Assembly (NCBI RefSeq): GCF_001282725.1
Contig: NZ_LN876584.1
Span: 232,004 to 296,003 of the forward strand
DNA: 64,000 bases
DNA from: Inediibacterium massiliense
GTDB lineage: Bacteria > Bacillota > Clostridia > Peptostreptococcales > Thermotaleaceae
Direction: 5' to 3'
In this document: one piece after another, positions 55,370-64,000 of the stretch
Position numbering within the stretch: position 1 is the first letter of the stretch
Layout: every line of letters starts with the position of its first letter
Translations under genes and position numbers: made by a program
The notes under the pieces: model-generated
Seen by the model: only the letters and a program-made list of their open reading frames with translations
Databases searched by the model: none
Told to the model about the DNA's origin: nothing

Positions 55370-55400
55370 AAAACCTTGGATGAAGTTCCAAGGTTTTTTT
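55370..55400 (+). terminator. Terminator of csp
   Basis: AACCTTGGA (55372-55380) pairs with TCCAAGGTT (55387-55395), followed by TTTTT. Confidence 0.85.
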
Positions 55401-55430
55401 AATATTAAATATTTTTAAAGGATGAAATTT

Positions 55431-56024
55431 ATGAAAAAGACAATAGGAAAATGGAGAAAAGAAATGAAAGTTATTTTTGTGATTTGGCTCATTTCTTTTT
55501 TTATTGTGCAAGGATTTATTCTAAGTGATGCCAAATTAGATCCAATGGATCAAATTAATTATATTGTTGTGTTAGGAGCAGGATTAAAGGGAGAAACTTT
55601 ATCTCAGACATTATTTTATAGAATGAGTAAAGCCTTGGAGTATCTACACAAATATCCAAATGCAAAGATTGTAGTGAGTGGAGGACAAGGTAAAGGAGAA
55701 GATATTAGTGAAGCAGAAGGTATGAAAAGATTTTTAATAGATAAAGGAATTGATGAAAATAGAATTATAAAAGAAGATCAATCTACCAATACATTAGAAA
55801 ATATAAAGTTTTCAAAAAATATTCTACATAAAATAGAAAAAAAGGAAATTAATGAATTTGTTATTATTACCAATGGATTTCATTTATACAGAGCAAAATT
55901 ATTAGCAAGAAGAAATGGAATTATTCCTCATGGAATACCTTGTAAAACTGAAATTTATCAATTACCCAAATATTATTTAAGAGAGTATTTTGCAGTTATA
56001 AAATCATGGATTTTTGATAAGTAA
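55431..56024 (+). CDS. YdcF-like membrane-anchored protein (DUF218)
   Basis: 197 residues from ATG 55431 (AAAGG nine bases upstream); ATG 55422 is too close to that site. One N-terminal membrane helix (about 15-33), then the DUF218 domain: 'YIVVLGAGLKGETLSQTLFYRMSKALEYL', 'AKIVVSGGQGKGEDISEAEGMKRFLIDKGI', 'STNTLENIKFSKNIL'. Family linked to envelope functions (SanA, YdcF); activity not known. Confidence 0.85.
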   Translation: MKKTIGKWRKEMKVIFVIWLISFFIVQGFILSDAKLDPMDQINYIVVLGAGLKGETLSQTLFYRMSKALEYLHKYPNAKIVVSGGQGKGEDISEAEGMKRFLIDKGIDENRIIKEDQSTNTLENIKFSKNILHKIEKKEINEFVIITNGFHLYRAKLLARRNGIIPHGIPCKTEIYQLPKYYLREYFAVIKSWIFDK

Positions 56025-56026
56025 AC

Positions 56027-57079
56027 CTATATAATTTTTTGTTTTCTTAAAAGTTTACAAGATTGATAAAGAATTTTTGTATGCAAGGAACTACTTTTTA
56101 TAATATTTTTTGTGATCTCTTTTTCTTGTTTTGTTTTAGGATCAGAAAGATACATAGCAATGAGCCCTTCTATAATGGATATATGAAAGAGTGGATTTTT
56201 AAGATATTGTGCTTTTTTATATGAATTTTTCAAAAAGTATATTATTCTATCTCTTTTCTCATCTTCATTTTCATAAAAAGATACAAAGTTTAGATCTCCT
56301 GAGATGTTGTCTTCGTTTTGGTCAATAAAATAATCAAGTAAAATATGAAAACCACAAATCCAAGGGAAATATGCATCTATTGTAGCATCAATTGTACTTA
56401 TATCAAGATTTTTATCTTTTGCTAAGGTACAAAGCAGGAATATACATAAAGTAGATCCTGATGCTGCTGAAAATTCCCAAGTAGATAAATCTTGATATTT
56501 ACATAAATAAGGTTGCGACCAATCTTTCATTTTTTCTTCTCGTTTTGATAAAGAGATATGTTTATAGCTTTGCATTTGACTATATAGTGTTCCAAGATAT
56601 AAAACTCTTTCTTCAATTAAAGAATAGGAAGGAAGAGTTTTTATATAGGATTTACAGATGTGTACTAAAGAAAATAAATATCCTCCATCATTTTTATATG
56701 GATATTCCTTATAATAATCATAAAAATATTCATCAGGTCTTAATGCATCTAAAATAGCTTGATGAAGAGTGTAGAAGGCTTTTTTATCTTCTATACCTGC
56801 TCTATCACAAAGATTGTCTAAATAGTCACTAATAGTTTGTAGGGCTACGATAAATTTGATAAGATCTTTGTCGATTTTATTTTTATATAAGCTGTAAATA
56901 CAACCTCCTTGAGCATGAAAGGATTTTTTTTGTATACTGTCTACAGCTTGTCTGCAAAGTATAGGATCAGGTATTTTTTGTGCGTAATCTTTCCAATAGA
57001 AAAGTTCATTTTTTACTTGAGGAAATACCTCTTTTACAAATTTATAAATTAATTTTGATTGATAGATTGATTTTTTCAT
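56027..57079 (-). CDS. YtpB-like terpene synthase (DUF2600)
   Basis: 350 residues. Typical N-terminus 'YKFVKEVFPQVKNELFYWKDYAQKIPDPILCRQAVDSIQKKSFHAQGG', 'TISDYLDNLCDR' and 'HILLDYFIDQNED' with Asp-rich motifs. In Bacillus, YtpB cyclises tetraprenyl diphosphates to C35 terpenes. Here no dedicated prenyltransferase is adjacent; the polyprenyl synthase at 32711-33682 is a candidate supplier. Convergent with DUF218. Confidence 0.85.
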   Translation of the reverse strand: MKKSIYQSKLIYKFVKEVFPQVKNELFYWKDYAQKIPDPILCRQAVDSIQKKSFHAQGGCIYSLYKNKIDKDLIKFIVALQTISDYLDNLCDRAGIEDKKAFYTLHQAILDALRPDEYFYDYYKEYPYKNDGGYLFSLVHICKSYIKTLPSYSLIEERVLYLGTLYSQMQSYKHISLSKREEKMKDWSQPYLCKYQDLSTWEFSAASGSTLCIFLLCTLAKDKNLDISTIDATIDAYFPWICGFHILLDYFIDQNEDNISGDLNFVSFYENEDEKRDRIIYFLKNSYKKAQYLKNPLFHISIIEGLIAMYLSDPKTKQEKEITKNIIKSSSLHTKILYQSCKLLRKQKII

Positions 57080-57191
57080 AGGATCACTCTCCGTAGGTTG
57101 TTATCCTATTTTAGACAAAGAAGCAGGAATTTATGCTATTGTGTATAATTATATGAAAAGAAGAATCATATTATAATCAGGAGAGATTTCC

Positions 57192-57767
57192 ATGTATACA
57201 TTAGAAGAAGTAAAAGCATTTACTTATGGATGTAGAAAATGTAAATTATATAAAACAAGAACGAAAGTAGTATTTGGTCAAGGGAGCCCGTATGCGGATA
57301 TTTTATTTATAGGAGAAGGGCCAGGATATCATGAAGATCAGCAGGGGAAGGCTTTTATAGGTCCAGCAGGAGAATTGCTTACAAAGGCTATAGAAGGTAT
57401 TGGAATGAAAAGAGACGAGGTTTATATTGCAAATATTGTAAAATGCAGGCCTCCAAATAATAGAAATCCTCAAGATGATGAAATGAAAAGGTGTATACCT
57501 TATTTAAGATGGCAGGTAAAAATCATAAATCCAAAAATAATTGTGTGTCTTGGCTCTATTTCTGCAAAAAATATTATAGATCCAGATTTAAGAATTACAA
57601 AAGAAAGAGGAAAATGGTACTTCAAAAAAGGTATATGGATTATGCCTACCTTTCATCCTTCTGCTGTCCTTCGTGATGAGCTTAAAAAAAGACCATTTTG
57701 GGAAGACTTTAAGGAAATTCATAAAAAATGGGAAGAATTAAAAGGAGATCATGATGAAAAAAGATAA
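57192..57767 (+). CDS. Family 4 uracil-DNA glycosylase (4Fe-4S)
   Basis: 191 residues. Four Fe-S cysteines: 14, 17, 85 and 101. Active-site motif 'FIGEGPGYHEDQQGKAFIGPAGELL', C-terminal 'MPTFHPSAVLRD'. Removes uracil from DNA, a base-excision repair step. Overlaps the next, paralogous gene by 17 bases. Confidence 0.93.
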   Translation: MYTLEEVKAFTYGCRKCKLYKTRTKVVFGQGSPYADILFIGEGPGYHEDQQGKAFIGPAGELLTKAIEGIGMKRDEVYIANIVKCRPPNNRNPQDDEMKRCIPYLRWQVKIINPKIIVCLGSISAKNIIDPDLRITKERGKWYFKKGIWIMPTFHPSAVLRDELKKRPFWEDFKEIHKKWEELKGDHDEKR

Positions 57768-58320
57768 ACTAAATTTATTAGAGGAAGAATGTATAAAGAT
57801 AAGTACAGATCCTATTGTATTTGGAGAAGGAAATGTAGATGCTAAAATTATTCTTGTAGGAGAAGCTCCTGGAGCAAAAGAGGTGGAGATTGGAAGACCC
57901 TTTGTAGGGGCCGCTGGTAAAAATTTAGACCAGTTTTTAGAAATATTAAAATTAAATAGAGATGATTTATATATTACAAATGTAGTAAAAATAAGACCTT
58001 ATAAAGTCAATGAAAAAACAGGGAGAAAATCAAATAGACCACCTAGTAAAGAAGAAATAGAAAAATATGAAGAATATCTTTTTGATGAAATTAAAATCAT
58101 TCAACCTAAAATTATTGTAACATTAGGAAATGTCCCTTTAAAAACTTTATTAAAAGATAAAAAGGCAACTATTGGACAAAAGCATGGGAATCCCATAGAT
58201 CAAGGAGAATATTTTATCTTTCCACTTTATCATCCTGCATCTATTATATATAGAAGAGAATTAAAAGAGGTATATGTAGAAGATTTATACAAACTTAAAG
58301 ATTTTAAGCTGAGTCTGTAG
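57751..58320 (+). CDS. Uracil-DNA glycosylase-like paralogue without Fe-S cysteines
   Basis: 189 residues. 'ILVGEAPGAKEVEIGRPFVGAAGKNLDQFL' and 'PLYHPASIIYRRELKEVY' match family 4, but only one Cys (14) remains, so the Fe-S cluster seen in the upstream paralogue cannot form; the position of Cys 85 is Ile. AAAGGAGATC precedes ATG 57751 (57754 possible). Its stop codon lies within the left end of repeat copy 4, so the last residues may be altered. Confidence 0.85.
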   Translation: MMKKDKLNLLEEECIKISTDPIVFGEGNVDAKIILVGEAPGAKEVEIGRPFVGAAGKNLDQFLEILKLNRDDLYITNVVKIRPYKVNEKTGRKSNRPPSKEEIEKYEEYLFDEIKIIQPKIIVTLGNVPLKTLLKDKKATIGQKHGNPIDQGEYFIFPLYHPASIIYRRELKEVYVEDLYKLKDFKLSL

Positions 58321-58456
58321 ACAAAGTCATAAAATTCGTAAATCCATAGTGCCAACGAAATTTTTTCATTTCATTTAAGATTTTCGTTGCTTAAACAACG
58401 TCACCAATTGTTCTTTATTTTTATGACCGTGCTAAAATATAGTTTGTATTTAGTTC
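58313..58456 (+). repeat. Dispersed foldback element, copy 4 (rearranged)
   Basis: Has the left end TGTAGACAAAGTCATAAAA and the right end TTTTTATGACCGTGCTAAAATATAG-like sequence. The usual core is deleted, and an inverted copy of the short family B hairpin (58345-58393) sits in the left arm. The element starts inside the preceding gene and supplies its stop codon. Confidence 0.7.
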
Positions 58457-58457
58457 G

Positions 58458-58484
58458 AGCCTAGGCATTTTGCCTAGGCTTTTT
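58458..58484 (+). terminator. Terminator after the glycosylase pair
   Basis: AGCCTAGGCA (58458-58467) pairs with TGCCTAGGCT (58471-58480), then TTTT. It directly follows the right end of repeat copy 4. Confidence 0.85.
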
Positions 58485-58536
58485 CTGTGAAAATAAATAA
58501 ATGATGTATGAGAATGAGTAAAAATCAAAATAATAA

Positions 58537-62100
<3,564 letters not shown>

Positions 62101-62128
62101 ATCCTAGGGAGTTCCCTAGGATTTATTT
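62101..62128 (+). terminator. Terminator of the PFOR gene
   Basis: ATCCTAGGGA pairs with TCCCTAGGAT over GT, followed by TTATTT. It also abuts the converging DUF3787 gene. Confidence 0.8.
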
Positions 62129-62290
62129 CTCATTTATTTCTACCCATTCTTTTGCATTTTCTACTTCTATCTTGTTAGGAATGGGGACTAAAGATTCAGG
62201 TTTTAAATCTTCTATATTTGCCCAAGCAGCTGTTTTATGACTTTCAATAGGTCTAGCCATATTTTTTTCTTTGTATCTATTTTTTGCCAT
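62123..62290 (-). CDS. DUF3787 family small protein
   Basis: 55 residues, MAKNRYKEKNMARPIESHK then 'TAAWANIEDLKPESLVPIP' and 'ENAKEWVEINEK'. The T-A-A-W-A-N-I-E-x-L-K-P core is the DUF3787 signature, a short family of Clostridia with no known role. AAGGAGGGATC precedes ATG 62290. Too short for usual gene calls but well supported. Confidence 0.8.
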   Translation of the reverse strand: MAKNRYKEKNMARPIESHKTAAWANIEDLKPESLVPIPNKIEVENAKEWVEINEK

Positions 62291-62381
62291 ATGATCCCTC
62301 CTTATCTTTATTATTTTCTATAGTAAAGAAATCTATTACAAACAATATTGGAATGCATTCTAACAATTTCCTCGTTTAAAT

Positions 62382-62409
62382 AAAAATATTATATTTAATG
62401 AATCATTTT
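62382..62409. repeat. 28-bp target duplication, left copy (near rRNA)
   Basis: Matches 62678-62705 with one mismatch. AT-rich and not a clear hairpin. Confidence 0.7.
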
Positions 62410-62677
62410 GAATTTGTAAACAAAATCATTAAAAACGTTACTAAATTTTCAAATTTGGAAAATATATAGAAACGATCAAAAATAGCATTACAAACTCGCT
62501 ATGCTCAAACAGTGTAATGCTAATGATTTTTTCACTTATTCTATATTTTCACAAATTCTCAATAATTGTTCCTTATTTTTAAGCAACGGAAATCTTGAAT
62601 GAAATGAAAAGATTTCGTTGGCGCCATGAGCTTGTGAATTTTATGATTTTGTTCAAATATAATTTAGTAACATTCTA
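62410..62677 (+). repeat. Dispersed foldback element, copy 5, with nested short repeat
   Basis: Full core, including the tip AGCATTACA/TGTAATGCT. About 60 extra bases (62581-62640), carrying the family B hairpin, are inserted at the TTTTT/ATGA junction of the right arm. Terminal sequences are diverged (GTAAACAAAATC). Flanked by 28-bp direct repeats. The gap 62291-63066 holds only this element and the rRNA promoters. Confidence 0.8.
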
Positions 62678-62705
62678 AAAAATATTATATTTAATGAATA
62701 ATTTT
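62678..62705. repeat. 28-bp target duplication, right copy (near rRNA)
   Basis: Partner of 62382-62409. Confidence 0.7.
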
Positions 62706-62771
62706 TTATAAAATGAAACATTATATTACAAGGGGTGTAGCAATATAATAAAAAATATTTATTGAAAAAGG

Positions 62772-62800
62772 TTGACAGATAGAAAAGAAAATGATATAGT
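62772..62800 (+). promoter_or_regulatory. rRNA operon promoter P1
   Basis: TTGACA (62772-62777), 17 bases, TATAGT (62795-62800). Confidence 0.8.
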
Positions 62801-62839
62801 TGTACCTACACTTCGGAAATGGAGGTTTAAGTGAAAAGC

Positions 62840-62868
62840 TTGACAGTATTTCGAAGCTGTGCTAAGAT
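62840..62868 (+). promoter_or_regulatory. rRNA operon promoter P2
   Basis: TTGACA (62840-62845), 17 bases, TAAGAT (62863-62868). Confidence 0.75.
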
Positions 62869-62902
62869 AATAAATGTCGCTGAGAGAAAATGAAAAAAGT
62901 TC

Positions 62903-62931
62903 TTGACAGCGAACAAGAAAAATGATAAGAT
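62903..62931 (+). promoter_or_regulatory. rRNA operon promoter P3
   Basis: TTGACA (62903-62908), 17 bases, TAAGAT (62926-62931). Same hexamers and spacer length as P2. Confidence 0.75.
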
Positions 62932-63066
62932 GGTTAAGCTGTCAAAACGACGGCTACTTAAAAAAGAGATTGACCTTTGAAAACTAAACAGCACAAGAAA
63001 TGACAAGCAAAAACATGCAAAATGCCAAAATGATATTTTGAGCAAGAAGCACAAACCTCGAAGATT

Positions 63067-64000
<934 letters not shown>

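Noticed and set aside
62850..63054. 75-codon minus-strand frame over the rRNA leader
   Set aside because: Covers the rRNA promoters and leader antisense and has no ribosome site.

Overview
This window is a low-GC Firmicutes chromosome segment around the replication origin, and it ends in the first part of a 16S rRNA gene. The organism is very probably a strictly anaerobic, spore-forming member of the Clostridia. The gene order rnpA-rpmH-oriC-dnaA-dnaN-yaaA-recF-remB-gyrB-gyrA is the classic Firmicutes origin. A one-piece pyruvate:ferredoxin oxidoreductase points to anaerobic metabolism. YyaC- and SpoIIIJ/Jag-type proteins point to sporulation. I cannot name the species without a 16S search.

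Layout. 1-1400 (leftward): the edge of a phage-derived cluster (tail-terminator-like protein, short scaffold-like protein, sigma-like late regulator). It lies behind a perfect SOS (LexA) box, and a repeated promoter module stands before both the regulator and the structural genes. 1400-10850: lipoprotein, TspO, an ECF sigma operon with a membrane-anchored TPR protein, YyaC, YkuS, DUF4446, cysteine desulfurase-like enzyme, a small DnaA domain I-like protein, a MATE transporter and a DUF4184 membrane protein. 11160-20548 (leftward): parB-parA, noc, rsmG-mnmG-mnmE, jag-yidC-yidD-rnpA-rpmH, with a lone half-size GDT1 gene on the other strand. 20549-22696: bipartite origin with DnaA boxes on both sides of dnaA and an unwinding element of DnaA-trio type before dnaN. 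22697-32184 (rightward): dnaN to gyrA, then an rsbV-rsbW-sigB operon with a bacteriohemerythrin gene.

32700-51460: polyprenyl synthase, a polysaccharide deacetylase, then a complete ethanolamine utilization (eut) microcompartment operon. EutW (kinase) and EutV (ANTAR regulator) should switch on the operon through two tandem-hairpin antitermination sites, one before eutS and one before eutA. EutBC with EutA and EutT split ethanolamine. EutE, EutD and EutG process acetaldehyde inside a shell of EutS/EutL/EutM/EutN/EutK-like proteins. EutH imports the substrate. 51500-62300: T-box-controlled trpS, flavodoxin-like reductase, pdxST, a cold-shock gene, DUF218, a YtpB-type terpene synthase, two uracil-DNA glycosylases, PFOR and a DUF3787 peptide. 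62770 onward: three tandem rRNA promoters and 16S rRNA.

The least expected feature is a dispersed foldback repeat of about 180-270 bp with at least five copies. In two copies it is flanked by near-perfect 28-bp direct duplications, and in a third by a 20-bp one. In three copies the duplicated target is a rho-independent terminator hairpin, always in the same orientation relative to transcription. This looks like a non-autonomous mobile element that targets terminators. A second, short hairpin repeat is nested in some copies.
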